A DNA stretch of 64,000 nt from Sphingobacterium deserti (GTDB lineage Bacteria > Bacteroidota > Bacteroidia > Sphingobacteriales > Sphingobacteriaceae), in the NCBI RefSeq assembly GCF_000757725.1, contig NZ_JJMU01000012.1, positions 1-64,000 on the forward strand, read 5' to 3'. The position numbers and the translations under genes were made by a program. The stretch's first letter is position 1; each line of letters begins with the position of its first letter. This document shows, piece by piece, positions 16,987-26,798 of this stretch. A model generated the notes under the pieces. It was not told where the DNA came from, did not search any database, and was given only the letters and a program-made list of their open reading frames with translations.

Positions 16987-18081
16987 TTAGTGATGAGCGT
17001 GCTCCTCAACAGCCATCCCGATAAATAAAGAGGACAACATGGTGAAGATAAACGCCTGTAAAAAGGCAACCAACAATTCCAAGAATGTAAGGATCAATGT
17101 CAAAACTAAAGAGACACCGATACTACCTGGCACCGTCAATTGCTGTTGAAATAAGTAAACGATCGCGATAAGCCCCATCACCACAGAGTGACCAGCCGTA
17201 ATATTTGCGAACAAACGAAGCATAAGGGAAAAAGGCTTTGTGAACATACCCAACACTTCAATAGGGGCAAGTACAAATTTGAATGGGACAGGAACACCTG
17301 GCATCCAGAAAATATGCTTCCAATAATCTTTATTAGCTTTGAAGTTTGTGATTAAAAACGTGAAGAGCGCTAGACATAGGGTAACCGAAATATTTCCAGT
17401 AACGTTAAAGCCCAGTGGCGTCAAACCTAATAGGTTCAAAACAAATATTAGGAAAAACACTGACAACAAATACGGCATAAATTCTTTGTAACGGTGGCCA
17501 ATGTTTGGCATCGCCATTTCATCGCGAACATAAAGTACTAAAGGCTCCAGCGCACGACCCATACCTCTCGGCAATGCGTTTGGTCCTTTTTTGTATGTTC
17601 CTGCTAAACTTATGAAACCCCAAAATAACAGGGCTGCTGCAAGAAACAATCCCACGACATTTTTCGTGATCGAGAAGTCTAAAGGTTTTGCATTTGTAGC
17701 ATGGTGATGCTCGTCAAAGGTTAATGTCCCTGTGGCATCTGTCTTGTAGATCTTACCGTGGTGTAACTTGTAGTGCTGACCATCTTTTTCAACCACCGAT
17801 TCTCCATGATGAAATTTGCCGGATGAAAACACTTTGAGACCTCCGTCAATCAAGATAACTGGCAAAGGAAAACCATAGTGCTTCCCAGCTTTTTTATCCG
17901 TAAACAACGAAAAATAATAATCGTCCTCCAAGTGATGCTGACTGTATTCCTGAATTTCCTCCGCCTGAGATTTGGACTCTCCATCATGATGCGCTTCTTC
18001 AGCGGCACGAAGTGCGGTAAACGGGGCAACAGCAAAGAAAATTACTGTAAAAAATAAAAGTGCTCTCTTAAGACTCACCAT
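16987..18081 (-). CDS. atpB: ATP synthase Fo subunit a, with a periplasmic N-terminal extension
   Basis: 364 residues, about 95 more than E. coli subunit a. The C-terminal two thirds (about 140-364) are the membrane channel with the essential Arg289 in LMLRLFANITAGHSVVMGL. The N-terminus has a cleavable-looking signal peptide (5-27) followed by about 110 hydrophilic residues rich in His and Glu (EEAHHDGESKSQ; HHGKIYK; DEHHHATN). Such extensions are common in Bacteroidota AtpB; their function is unclear to me. Order atpB-E-F-H-A-G is standard. Confidence 0.97.
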   Translation of the reverse strand: MVSLKRALLFFTVIFFAVAPFTALRAAEEAHHDGESKSQAEEIQEYSQHHLEDDYYFSLFTDKKAGKHYGFPLPVILIDGGLKVFSSGKFHHGESVVEKDGQHYKLHHGKIYKTDATGTLTFDEHHHATNAKPLDFSITKNVVGLFLAAALLFWGFISLAGTYKKGPNALPRGMGRALEPLVLYVRDEMAMPNIGHRYKEFMPYLLSVFFLIFVLNLLGLTPLGFNVTGNISVTLCLALFTFLITNFKANKDYWKHIFWMPGVPVPFKFVLAPIEVLGMFTKPFSLMLRLFANITAGHSVVMGLIAIVYLFQQQLTVPGSIGVSLVLTLILTFLELLVAFLQAFIFTMLSSLFIGMAVEEHAHH

Positions 18082-18170
18082 TTCGATTTACTATTGAATG
18101 ATAAAAAATTTTGCGCAAAAATACAACTTTATTTGGCATTTGTTAACAAATGTTAGAACTTTTTATAGAT

Positions 18171-18575
18171 TTACTTTTCAACAACCTTTACTCCTTGATT
18201 CACAAGCTTATAAGCTGCCAAAATATCATATAATAAAAAGATAAAAAACACCACTAAAAAGTTCAATTCTAAAAAGTCATTTTCGAATAAATTTAGGCCG
18301 GATCGAATAAATAAATAGCTCGCGATAGCCTTTATCAGAATACAGCCCAGAAATACAAAACTCAGATAATTTGGGAAAGCAAAATCTGCTAACATCAGCA
18401 ATATGGCGACTGCTAGTGACGCCCCAAAAAAGAACATATACATGCCCGTCAGTGAGAAATCAGTTTGTAGCCAATATGAATCAAGTCCCAAATTTTGTAA
18501 GATTAATGTATGAAGGCAATAACTTACTCCTGCTAACAGCAACAGAAAAATTCCGAAACGCACATACTTACTCAT
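18171..18575 (-). CDS. Small four-helix membrane protein of the ATP synthase operon
   Basis: 134 residues with four hydrophobic segments (about 5-25, 44-63, 70-91 and 104-125) and a short charged tail. It lies between the AtpI-like gene, which it overlaps by 8 bases, and atpB, a place where many Bacteroidota have a protein of this size and topology (I think the DUF6168 type). In other phyla this position is held by AtpI/UncI, which helps assemble the c ring or supports magnesium uptake. A similar assembly role is inferred from position only. Confidence 0.75.
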   Translation of the reverse strand: MSKYVRFGIFLLLLAGVSYCLHTLILQNLGLDSYWLQTDFSLTGMYMFFFGASLAVAILLMLADFAFPNYLSFVFLGCILIKAIASYLFIRSGLNLFENDFLELNFLVVFFIFLLYDILAAYKLVNQGVKVVEK

Positions 18576-18795
18576 TCTTATTTAAATAATTGACCTGTCT
18601 TATAAACTGATACATAGATACGATAACGCCTAACATGGTTAGCCCCTTCATCCACCACTCCCCCTCTACCGAATAACGCTCGTCCAACCAAGCGCCCAAT
18701 CGGTAAAACAAGTAAATTGTTACACCCATCTGTATAGGCATGGAAGTGAAGACTAACCATTTGTTTTTCGCTTTACTTCCCTTTTTTTCTTCCAT
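18568..18795 (-). CDS. AtpI/AtpZ-family ATP synthase assembly protein
   Basis: 75 residues from the ATG at 18793-18795; a longer frame from 18822 adds nine residues unlike the family. After a Lys-rich start there are two membrane helices (about 12-32 and 48-66) with the short acidic-aromatic turn DERYSVEGEWWMKG between them, as in AtpZ/AtpI proteins. First gene of the ATP synthase operon; its stop overlaps the next start by 8 bases. A -7 type element lies 25 bases before it. Confidence 0.82.
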   Translation of the reverse strand: MEEKKGSKAKNKWLVFTSMPIQMGVTIYLFYRLGAWLDERYSVEGEWWMKGLTMLGVIVSMYQFIRQVNYLNKNE

Positions 18796-18819
18796 CTTCC
18801 ATCGGCAACTAAAAGGACT

Positions 18820-18827
18820 CAAAGATA
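18820..18827 (-). promoter_or_regulatory. -7 element of the ATP synthase operon promoter
   Basis: TATCTTTG on the minus strand, matching the Bacteroidota TAnnTTTG consensus, 24 bases before the AtpI-like ATG. I see no clear TTG at the -33 position. Confidence 0.5.
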
Positions 18828-18896
18828 GGATTTAATATGCAGAAACTATCCTGCACACTCCGGCTTTTCTAAATTCGTACAAAAAGAAAATCATAA

Positions 18897-21119
18897 TCAG
18901 TCGGCGGTAAGCTCCAGCAGTTTTTGTCCGATCTTTATGTCCGGATAATCAAAGTCTGCGCCCAACATTACTTTCAGTTCAGAGGATGACTTTTCAGGGT
19001 TTTCACGGATAACATCCATTATTCTATTCAATTTTTCCTCCGCGATTAAATCGGTAGCCTCAACCTCTGTCCCCACGTAATTGATCAAGTGCCCATAGAT
19101 TGTGCCTACGACCATATCTCTCTTTTTCGAAATCTCTTCAATGCTCAGACCATCCATAAACATATCAAGCGAAATCGCTTTCGTATCCTTCACGGCGTAA
19201 TCATCCGTAGTTGATTTCACACGACTATCCTTGGTCTTTTCCTTCGCATTGATTGAATCTACAACCTGAGATAAATCGCCCTCCTGTGTTAAAATATCAG
19301 CAATGGTGAGACAGTGGTCCAATTGCTCTTTTTTGCGCCGGAAGTCCAGCAACAGCGAGCGCAGCTCTTCAACATATTTTTTGGTGCGCTTTTTTATTTT
19401 CCACTCTTCAATATGCTGCTGCATAGCCAGTAGCACATCTGCATCGAATTTTGGAAGAAACCATGCCACGGCGGATTGCGTGCGCTCACAAATCTTTCCA
19501 TAGTCTAATTGCGCTTTATCGCGCAGCATAGCATACAATTGTGTAATAAATTTATTAGCCACTTTTTCTTGCTCTCGCAAGGCGTCAGCTACGCCGTTCA
19601 ATACGGCAAGAGCAGCATCTTTGCTATCTATATTCCGCTTTGTCAATGATTCTTTAAGCTCTTCCACGCCTTCTACCAAAGTTCCCCAACGAAAACTTTG
19701 CAATAAGATTTGTCCGAGATAGTGCCGTTGACATACCTCCAACATTTTTGCTACTTCATCACCCGGACGCATGCGCTTCATAAAGTCTACCACTTGGAAA
19801 TCTGTACGGATAGAATGATGAGGAATTTTAGACTTCAAAACAAGCCCCTCCAGCCCTGTGAGCCGACTTAACGCCACGTAAACCTGCCCTGCAGCAAAAG
19901 ATGCACCGGCATCGATCACCGCTCGATCAAACGTCAGACCCTGACTTTTGTGAATCGTAATGGCCCAGGCCAAACGAAGCGGAAATTGTGAGAATGTGCC
20001 CATCACCTCTTCCTCAATCTTATCTTCCCCTTTATTGTAGTTATAACGAATGTTCTCCCACGTTTCACGTCGCACCGTCACATCTTCTGAGCCATCTTGA
20101 AAAGAAACAAGGACTTGATGTTTATCCAAATGCAACTCTTTCACCGTCCCGATCTTTCCGTTGAAAAATTTGCGATCTTCACCAGTATCGTTTTTGATAA
20201 ACATCACCTGCGCACCTATTTTAAGGGGAAGGATTTCCTCTGCAGGAAACGATGATTGCTGAAATTCATCCTTGACAACCGCCTTAACATTGTGCATAGT
20301 ACCGTTTAACCGCATCAGCTGTTCTTGATTAATACCCTCTGCCAGTTTATTATGAGATGTCAATGTAATAAATTGCTCCCCCTCTTCTGGAGTGAACTGC
20401 TCACTATAGTGCGCATTTAAATAATCTAAATCCGCTTGGGAACATTCGTTATTCCTGATATTATTTAACAAGCCTATAAAGTCATTATCATTTTGCCTGT
20501 ATATTTTATTCAGCTCCAAAAGCACGGGCGGATGCTCGCGCAAGACTTTGGCATCGAAAAAGAACGGACTGCTGTAATGCTGCCGCAACACCTGCCATTC
20601 ATGGTCCCGCACCACGGGCGGCAGCTGGTAAAGGTCACCTATGAACAACATTTGCACGCCTCCAAATGGACGCATATCGCGCCGCACCGATTTCAGAATC
20701 ACGTCGATCGCATCCAGCGTGTCCGCACGAACCATGGACACCTCATCAATCACCAGTAGCTCCAACTCTTGTAAGATAGCGCGCCGTTGTTTCGTGAGTT
20801 TGATGGTTGAAAAAAGTCGACTCTTGTTATAGATGTGGCTGTCTTGTTCGTCCCATTTAAGCGTATAGTCTTCGATAAACACACCGAAGGGCAACCAAAA
20901 AAGGGCATGTAAGGTAGTGCCACCTGCATTCATGGCTGCAACGCCTGTTGGCGCAGTGATTGCCATTTTTTTATAGGAGTTTTCCCGGATATACTTTAAA
21001 AAAGTCGTTTTACCAGTTCCGGCTTTGCCGGTTAGAAATAAATGCTGATTAGTTTGATTAACGAAAGAAACGGCCTGCATAAAGGCCACATTTTTACCGT
21101 CAACTTCTGTATGTCCCAT
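18897..21119 (-). CDS. PIF1/RecD-like superfamily 1 helicase with C-terminal HTH domain
   Basis: 740 residues. Walker A GKAGTGKTT at 31-39, Walker B LVIDEVSM with the Asp-Glu at 125-126, motif III IGDLYQLPPV, and the C-terminal helicase motifs in AITIHKSQGLTFDRAVIDAG and VYVALSRLTGLEGLVL (UvrD_C_2 type) are visible; this order fits PIF1-like 5'-to-3' helicases. After about residue 470 comes a helical, Lys-rich region, then a C-terminal helix-turn-helix of the kind fused to RecQ-like proteins (LDMFMDGLSIEEISKKRDMV). This architecture is common in Bacteroidota; its cellular role (replication-fork, G4 or repair) is not established as far as I know. Single gene with its own -7 element. Confidence 0.88.
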   Translation of the reverse strand: MGHTEVDGKNVAFMQAVSFVNQTNQHLFLTGKAGTGKTTFLKYIRENSYKKMAITAPTGVAAMNAGGTTLHALFWLPFGVFIEDYTLKWDEQDSHIYNKSRLFSTIKLTKQRRAILQELELLVIDEVSMVRADTLDAIDVILKSVRRDMRPFGGVQMLFIGDLYQLPPVVRDHEWQVLRQHYSSPFFFDAKVLREHPPVLLELNKIYRQNDNDFIGLLNNIRNNECSQADLDYLNAHYSEQFTPEEGEQFITLTSHNKLAEGINQEQLMRLNGTMHNVKAVVKDEFQQSSFPAEEILPLKIGAQVMFIKNDTGEDRKFFNGKIGTVKELHLDKHQVLVSFQDGSEDVTVRRETWENIRYNYNKGEDKIEEEVMGTFSQFPLRLAWAITIHKSQGLTFDRAVIDAGASFAAGQVYVALSRLTGLEGLVLKSKIPHHSIRTDFQVVDFMKRMRPGDEVAKMLEVCQRHYLGQILLQSFRWGTLVEGVEELKESLTKRNIDSKDAALAVLNGVADALREQEKVANKFITQLYAMLRDKAQLDYGKICERTQSAVAWFLPKFDADVLLAMQQHIEEWKIKKRTKKYVEELRSLLLDFRRKKEQLDHCLTIADILTQEGDLSQVVDSINAKEKTKDSRVKSTTDDYAVKDTKAISLDMFMDGLSIEEISKKRDMVVGTIYGHLINYVGTEVEATDLIAEEKLNRIMDVIRENPEKSSSELKVMLGADFDYPDIKIGQKLLELTAD

Positions 21120-21148
21120 GAATTTACTCCCTGATTATTGATGAATCA

Positions 21149-21156
21149 CAAAGATA
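21149..21156 (-). promoter_or_regulatory. -7 element before the PIF1-like helicase
   Basis: TATCTTTG on the minus strand, about 30 bases before the helicase ATG, matching TAnnTTTG. No TTG at the expected distance upstream. Confidence 0.45.
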
Positions 21157-21317
21157 ACAATATCTAGCCGTTCATCCGAAGATCGGTATCGATAAGGTTT
21201 GGAAAACGCCTTATCAAATATATCGAAACAGGCTCACTAAGTTTAAAAGCGCATATACAGCGCTTTTTTTTGGTGTAATTTAAGAAAACTATTAACTTCA
21301 CCACAAATACGAAAGAC

Positions 21318-21821
21318 ATGGCAGAACATATGGAAAAAGGCGAATTATTTAGCCAGATTGAAGAGAAACTAAAAGCGCAAGGTTTTGAAATTGACAACGT
21401 CGATCAGACAAGACCTTGGGGCGGTTTTTTTGTAATTAATGAAGACCAAGCGCAGCAATTTGCTGATCAATACTTCGACGGACTGGATGTGCAAGGTTTA
21501 AAAATATCTGGTAAGTTAAGCCCCAAAATACTTGTTGTTGCTCCCAACAAACGCCTATCATGGCAATACCACCACCGCCGTGCAGAAATCTGGCGCGTGA
21601 CGCAGGGCGAAGTTGGCGTGGTAACGAGCAATACAGATGAGGAAAATGAGCTTAAAAGACTTACAGTTGGCGAATTTATTAGATTGTCGCAAGGCGAGAG
21701 ACATCGCTTAATCGGATTGGAAGGCTATGGTGTAGTTGCTGAAATCTGGCAACATACAGATAGCGAGAACCCGTCAGACGAAAGCGATATCGTGCGCGTT
21801 CAGGACGATTTCGGCAGATAG
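21318..21821 (+). CDS. Cupin-domain protein, mannose-6-phosphate isomerase (type II) like
   Basis: 167 residues. It resembles the C-terminal cupin of type II phosphomannose isomerase/GDP-mannose pyrophosphorylase: RPWGGFFVI near 31, then SPKILVVAPNKRLSWQYH, HRRAEIWRV (metal ligands in the HH/E cluster), GEVGVV, and GEFIRLSQGERHRLIG with the last cupin His. No nucleotidyltransferase domain is present, so it is a stand-alone isomerase-like cupin; homologs in this phylum are sometimes labelled phosphoheptose isomerase. Start could be the ATG at 21318 or the Met four codons later. It is divergent from the helicase and convergent with the DUF3857 gene, with a shared terminator. Confidence 0.75.
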   Translation: MAEHMEKGELFSQIEEKLKAQGFEIDNVDQTRPWGGFFVINEDQAQQFADQYFDGLDVQGLKISGKLSPKILVVAPNKRLSWQYHHRRAEIWRVTQGEVGVVTSNTDEENELKRLTVGEFIRLSQGERHRLIGLEGYGVVAEIWQHTDSENPSDESDIVRVQDDFGR

Positions 21822-21840
21822 TTTTTTCCTACCAAAAGGA

Positions 21841-21882
21841 AGAAAAGGGGAAATTCAGCAGACGCTGAACTTCCCCTTTTCT
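21841..21882. terminator. Bidirectional terminator between cupin and DUF3857 genes
   Basis: The arms around AAAAGGGGAA-TTCAGC and GCTGAA-TTCCCCTTTT form a long stem with one mismatch and a 4-nt loop. Both sides end in T/A runs, so it can end transcription from either gene. It abuts the stop of the minus-strand gene at 21883. Confidence 0.88.
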
Positions 21883-23895
21883 TTAAGACTTGCTAAACAT
21901 ACTCTTAAGCGACTCCATGAACGACGGCTTGGCAATTCCAACACCGAGTCCATAAGCGCTGCGCGCCACTTCTGCATATTTATCACGCAGAGAAGGTATC
22001 TCGGAAACAGGCACCTCCACGTTGCACAACGGAATGAACTCAATATCAGCAACCGCTTGATACCTGTCCACTTTCTTTTTGATAGTATATTTAAAGAGTT
22101 CGTATTCGACGGCTAACTGCTTATTCGTTATTTCATCACGGGTATCGATGGGCTTGTCGGAACGAATAGTAATTTGGTATTTTTCAGACTCGAATGGCTG
22201 CCAAAAGCTTACATCTTTTTGCACATACTCCCGAAGATTCTGTTTTACTACACTAGAATCATAAAATTTTAAATACTTCCGCCCATCGCTAGTCATGTAA
22301 TAAGGCTTATTGATGCTTGCCGTGTATTCGGTAATAAAAACGTTATCAACCTTGTCATCCCTCAACACTGCGATTGCTGCGTCTTTAAAAATTTCGCGTT
22401 TGTCGTTTCCACTATCAGACTCCACAAAGTCCAGGCAATTAAAAACAAAGTTATTCGTATGGTCTACAATCGCTTTCTTATTGGTGTTTTTGAAATACCT
22501 ACGCATCGCATTTGCACGATTATATCTGTACGTAGTTTTTAGTGTTATAAAACCTATATCATCTTTAACCTCAAAAAGAACCTCATCGAAAATAGAGAAA
22601 CCTGACGATTTATAACCTCCCCGCTGTTGAATGGTGCTTTCCGGCTTTATTTCTAAGTAGTTTAAAAAACTGATGAATGATCTGTTTTCTAAAGAACCAT
22701 ATTCGTCACGGGAGGTAGCATCAATGAAATACTCCTTTCCATCGTTAGAAATCTTCAGGATAACGTGGTTGAAATTGAAGAGCGACGGCAGATACTGGTT
22801 TACATAAAAGTCTGCGTTGAAATTTACCAAAACAATCGCAGATTCAATACCGAGATATTGCAGAATACTTTTAAGAAGTACCGTTTTAGCTTTGCAATCT
22901 CCTTGTTTAAACTCATACGTAATCCAAGGGTCCTGCGGCTTGTGCCCATGCATCTCGTCCTCATTATATAGATAGCGAACACTATTTTGCACATACTCGA
23001 TGGCAAACTGGATTTTAGCATCTAAATCTGGTAGCGCATCCAATTTCGTCACCAAATCTGGCGCATACTCACCAAGTGATTTTGTTTCCAATGCTGCTTG
23101 GTAGTAGGGGTAAACCAACTGCAACAGCTCCTCATAGTTGTGGTCAGTCGCAAAATCAATAAATGGGTATACTTCCCTATTCACGTCTACCGAGTTCAGA
23201 TAATTTGTATAGCGAAGCGAAAAGTTGGTGTCAGGCTCCACTAGACCCTGCTCTATGGGCAATAGTTCACCTTGATCGTCACGGAAATAAAGCTTTTTGT
23301 AGCGAATGGGATGTGTACGTTTGTTAATCAAATCAAACTCGTATGTACCGTAGGCCCAATACACGTCTGGACTAAACCATATATATTTAATTAATTCTTT
23401 ACGCAAAAAATCCTTTTCCGTAAAACGAACGACACGCGTATCCTCAATAATCATAATATCGTGCAGACGAACGTCCTTAATGACGACGTTCACCTTTTTT
23501 GAACTATTCAAGACACCGTCAATACTCTGCGTTTCGTTATCCAGTACCTTGAATGTTGTATCCGGTAATTTATCAATCAGAATGCCATCCCGCAGCACGG
23601 CGATGCGATGGAATTCGATGTGCTCCGCCGGATATAAAACAAACTCATTTACGGAAGCAAAATCTAATGTACCGGGCTGCTGCACGCTGTAAGCCATGAA
23701 ATTGTATTCAGCATTGTGACTATTATCGGTAAACTGAAGCTTCTTAAGGAAGTAGCAGTAGTCCCTGCCATTATCATACTGTTCTTGGGAAAAGTCTGTT
23801 TCGACGATCCATGACAGCAGTCGCTCATCGTCCACTGTCTCTACCCAAGAGGCGGGGGGTACAATTTTATATTTATCCTGTGATTCCTGTTCCAT
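21883..23895 (-). CDS. DUF3857/transglutaminase-core protein without a signal peptide
   Basis: 670 residues. An N-terminal DUF3857-like beta-rich domain (about 50-240) is followed by a transglutaminase-like fold with an apparently complete catalytic triad: Cys334 in QGDCKAKTVLLKSILQYLG, His377 in NFNHVILK and Asp392 in YFIDATSRDEYG. The C-terminal third (about 430-640) is beta-rich. Most Bacteroidota proteins of this type are secreted; this one starts MEQESQDKYKIVPPASWVET with no signal peptide or membrane helix, so it should be cytoplasmic unless the start is wrong, and no upstream start is available. Substrate unknown; peptide cleavage or cross-linking is possible. Confidence 0.85.
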   Translation of the reverse strand: MEQESQDKYKIVPPASWVETVDDERLLSWIVETDFSQEQYDNGRDYCYFLKKLQFTDNSHNAEYNFMAYSVQQPGTLDFASVNEFVLYPAEHIEFHRIAVLRDGILIDKLPDTTFKVLDNETQSIDGVLNSSKKVNVVIKDVRLHDIMIIEDTRVVRFTEKDFLRKELIKYIWFSPDVYWAYGTYEFDLINKRTHPIRYKKLYFRDDQGELLPIEQGLVEPDTNFSLRYTNYLNSVDVNREVYPFIDFATDHNYEELLQLVYPYYQAALETKSLGEYAPDLVTKLDALPDLDAKIQFAIEYVQNSVRYLYNEDEMHGHKPQDPWITYEFKQGDCKAKTVLLKSILQYLGIESAIVLVNFNADFYVNQYLPSLFNFNHVILKISNDGKEYFIDATSRDEYGSLENRSFISFLNYLEIKPESTIQQRGGYKSSGFSIFDEVLFEVKDDIGFITLKTTYRYNRANAMRRYFKNTNKKAIVDHTNNFVFNCLDFVESDSGNDKREIFKDAAIAVLRDDKVDNVFITEYTASINKPYYMTSDGRKYLKFYDSSVVKQNLREYVQKDVSFWQPFESEKYQITIRSDKPIDTRDEITNKQLAVEYELFKYTIKKKVDRYQAVADIEFIPLCNVEVPVSEIPSLRDKYAEVARSAYGLGVGIAKPSFMESLKSMFSKS

Positions 23896-24004
23896 AAAAA
23901 AACGCTTTTGTTAAATATAAGTAAAAGTATAACGCGTTAGAAACAAACAATCTATAAAATAGTTGATTTCAGTAAAAAATAGCAATTTTCAGGGATCCCG
24001 AGTT

Positions 24005-24041
24005 TTTGTATCAACCCATGCGGCTTTTTTTCCTATTTTTG
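24005..24041 (+). promoter_or_regulatory. Possible promoter of parE-purU
   Basis: TATTTTTG at 24034-24041 fits the TAnnTTTG element and lies 29 bases before the parE ATG. An upstream TTTG at 24005-24008 is 25 bases away, longer than the usual 19-21, so only the -7 element is convincing. Confidence 0.4.
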
Positions 24042-24070
24042 TTTCGAAAAATAAACCATCATAACGTTAA

Positions 24071-25930
24071 ATGACGACATATAACGAAGACAGTATACGA
24101 TCGCTGGATTGGAAAGAGCATATCCGTCTACGTCCCGGTATGTACATCGGGAAATTAGGGGATGGCTCAGCCTACGACGACGGCATCTATGTATTATTGA
24201 AAGAGATAGTTGATAACTCGATAGACGAGTTTGTAATGGGGGCTGGCAAAACCATTGATATTACCGTTCATGAAAATAAAGTCGCCGTTCGCGATTATGG
24301 CCGTGGTATCCCAATTGGCTCAGTGGTTGATGTTGTTTCCAAAATTAATACAGGTGGTAAGTATGATAGCAAAGCCTTTCAGAAATCGGTAGGCTTAAAT
24401 GGCGTTGGTACCAAAGCGGTAAATGCCCTTTCCAGCCAGTTTGTGGTGCAGTCTTACCGTCAAGGTGTTACCCGTATAGCGCAGTTTAGCTGCGGCGAAC
24501 TAGTGAACGACGAACAAAAGGATACCTCGCAGCGCAACGGTACATCGACCAGCTTTTATCCAGATGAATCCATATTCCGAAACTACAAATTCCGGAATGA
24601 GTTTGTGGAAAATATGATCTGGAACTATGTGTTCTTGAATACGGGATTGACGGTAAATTTTAATGGTCAGAAATATATTTCTGAAAATGGTCTTAAGGAC
24701 CTTTTGGAGCGGAACATCGACACGGAGTCCATGCGCTATCCCATCATCCACCTTAAAGGCGAAGATATCGAAATTGCGTTGACACACGGGCAACAATATG
24801 GTGAAGAATATTACTCGTTCGTAAACGGTCAGCATACAACCCAAGGTGGTACGCATCAAGCTTCTTTTCGGGAAGCACTTGTTAAAACCGTTCGTGAGTT
24901 TTATAAAAAAGAGTTTGATGCCGCAGATATTCGTTCGTCGATTATAGGCGCTATCGCTATAAAAGTGCAGGAACCGGTCTTTGAATCGCAGACAAAGACA
25001 AAATTGGGTTCTCAAAGCATAGGGCCAGACGGGCCAACCGTGCGTACATTCATCAATGACTTTATTAAAAAAGCGCTTGACGATTATCTACACAGGAATC
25101 AAGATACCGCAGATGCACTTTTGAAGCGTATCCTGCAGTCGGAACGAGAGCGCAAAGATATTGCAGGCATCAAAAAACTTGCTAATGAACGGGCTAAGAA
25201 AGCCTCATTGCACAACAGAAAACTTCGGGATTGCAAAGTTCATTTCAACGATAAGAACGAACGAAATCAAGAAACTACACTTTTCATCACCGAGGGCGAC
25301 TCGGCTAGTGGCTCCATCACAAAGTCACGTGATGTGCAAACACAGGCGGTGTTTAGCTTAAAGGGAAAGCCGCTAAATTCTTACGGCATGTCTAAAAAGA
25401 TCGTCTACGAAAATGAAGAGTTTAACTTATTACAGCATGCGTTAAATATCGAGGACGGGATTGACGGGCTGCGCTATAACAACATCGTGGTGGCGACAGA
25501 TGCCGATGTGGACGGCATGCACATCCGCCTTTTATTGCTAACTTTCTTCCTTCAGTTTTTTCCGGACTTGGTGAAAGCCGGCCACGTTTCCATATTGCAA
25601 ACGCCGCTATTCCGCGTCCGTAATAAAAAAGAAACGATATATTGCTATTCCGATGAGGAACGGCAACGTGCTATTGCGAAACTCGGTGGAAAGCCAGAGA
25701 TAACGCGATTCAAAGGTTTGGGCGAGATATCGCCGTCGGAATTCGGGCTTTTTATAGGTAAAGATATACGTCTCGATCCTGTCATTCTATCGAAAGACAA
25801 CAAACTTCCTCAGCTACTGGAATACTACATGGGGAAAAATACGCCGGATCGTCAAAAACATATCGTCGAAAACCTTCGAATAGAAGTAGATTTAGAAGAA
25901 GAACTAGCAAACGCTGCTGTAGCCTCTTAA
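24071..25930 (+). CDS. parE: Topoisomerase IV subunit B
   Basis: 619 residues. A type IIA topoisomerase ATPase subunit: [10 protein letters not shown] with Asn49 as Mg-ATP ligand, DYGRGIP (75-81), the ATP lid [13 protein letters not shown] (108-120), and the TOPRIM motifs EGDSASGS from 408 and DADVDG (477-482). The short length, lacking the insert of many GyrB proteins, and the Q/K-loop KTKLGSQ point to ParE rather than GyrB. Usually a parC-like gene lies next to it in this phylum; here purU follows 25 bases later and no parC is in the window. Confidence 0.92.
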   Translation: MTTYNEDSIRSLDWKEHIRLRPGMYIGKLGDGSAYDDGIYVLLKEIVDNSIDEFVMGAGKTIDITVHENKVAVRDYGRGIPIGSVVDVVSKINTGGKYDSKAFQKSVGLNGVGTKAVNALSSQFVVQSYRQGVTRIAQFSCGELVNDEQKDTSQRNGTSTSFYPDESIFRNYKFRNEFVENMIWNYVFLNTGLTVNFNGQKYISENGLKDLLERNIDTESMRYPIIHLKGEDIEIALTHGQQYGEEYYSFVNGQHTTQGGTHQASFREALVKTVREFYKKEFDAADIRSSIIGAIAIKVQEPVFESQTKTKLGSQSIGPDGPTVRTFINDFIKKALDDYLHRNQDTADALLKRILQSERERKDIAGIKKLANERAKKASLHNRKLRDCKVHFNDKNERNQETTLFITEGDSASGSITKSRDVQTQAVFSLKGKPLNSYGMSKKIVYENEEFNLLQHALNIEDGIDGLRYNNIVVATDADVDGMHIRLLLLTFFLQFFPDLVKAGHVSILQTPLFRVRNKKETIYCYSDEERQRAIAKLGGKPEITRFKGLGEISPSEFGLFIGKDIRLDPVILSKDNKLPQLLEYYMGKNTPDRQKHIVENLRIEVDLEEELANAAVAS

Positions 25931-25955
25931 AGCTACAGCTCAAGCATTAAAATAT

Positions 25956-26798
25956 ATGCACAGCCAAACCCTCATCCTAATTCAATGCCAAGATGCTGTT
26001 GGATTAGTAGCAAGTATTGCACAAATTATTGCTAAGCACCAGCTTAATATCGTTACTATGCGGGAATTCGTGGATGAGGAAAATAAAAAATTCTTTCTTC
26101 GCGTAGTGTGCAGTGGAATACCTGCCTCCCCCGCCGCCTTACAGCAAGATTTACATGCAGACTTACCAGCCAACGCATTAGTAACGATCAATCCCGACAG
26201 GCAAAAGAAACTCGTTGTTCTGGTTACAAAAGAACATCACTGCTTGGCCGACATACTCGTACGCCACTTTTTTGAAACGCTAAATGCAGATGTTAAGGCG
26301 GTTGTAGGTAATTATGATACACTGAAAAGCTTTACCGAAAAGTTTGACATCCCCTATTATGTAGTTTCTCACGAGAATAAATCGAAAGAGCAATTCGAAA
26401 CCGAGCTGGCGGAAATTATCGAGCCTTTTAATCCAGATTACATTGTGCTCGCTAAATTTATGCGGATTCTTTCGCCGAGTTTTGTATCACGGTTTGAAAA
26501 CAAATTGATCAATATTCACCATTCGTTCTTACCTGCATTCATCGGCGCAAACCCGTACAGGCAAGCCTATAAAAGAGGCGTGAAGATCATTGGTGCTACC
26601 GCACATTTCGTGACGAATGATTTGGATGAAGGCCCCATTATTGTACAGCGCACAAAATCAATCAACCATAGCTATGATGTGCCAAACCTAGTTACCGCAG
26701 GAAAAGAAATTGAAAAAGCGGTGCTAAGCCATGCCATACAGTTGCTTATGGAAGACCGTGTCATGCGCCAAGGCAACAAAACTATTGTATTCGAATAG
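25956..26798 (+). CDS. purU: Formyltetrahydrofolate deformylase
   Basis: 280 residues. Hydrolyses 10-formyl-THF to formate and THF, balancing one-carbon pools and feeding formate to PurT. An N-terminal ACT domain (about 5-80, CQDAVGLVASIAQIIAKHQL) is followed by the formyltransferase fold with NIHHSFLPAF (His188/189), GANPYRQAYKRGVKIIGATA and the catalytic aspartate region NDLDEGPII (222-228). PurU is told from PurN by the ACT domain. It appears to share a transcript with parE, a pairing with no clear functional link. Confidence 0.95.
   Translation: MHSQTLILIQCQDAVGLVASIAQIIAKHQLNIVTMREFVDEENKKFFLRVVCSGIPASPAALQQDLHADLPANALVTINPDRQKKLVVLVTKEHHCLADILVRHFFETLNADVKAVVGNYDTLKSFTEKFDIPYYVVSHENKSKEQFETELAEIIEPFNPDYIVLAKFMRILSPSFVSRFENKLINIHHSFLPAFIGANPYRQAYKRGVKIIGATAHFVTNDLDEGPIIVQRTKSINHSYDVPNLVTAGKEIEKAVLSHAIQLLMEDRVMRQGNKTIVFE

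Noticed and set aside
24500..25015. 171-codon open frame on the minus strand
   Set aside because: Lies wholly inside parE, which has clear motifs; its translation has no recognisable domain.
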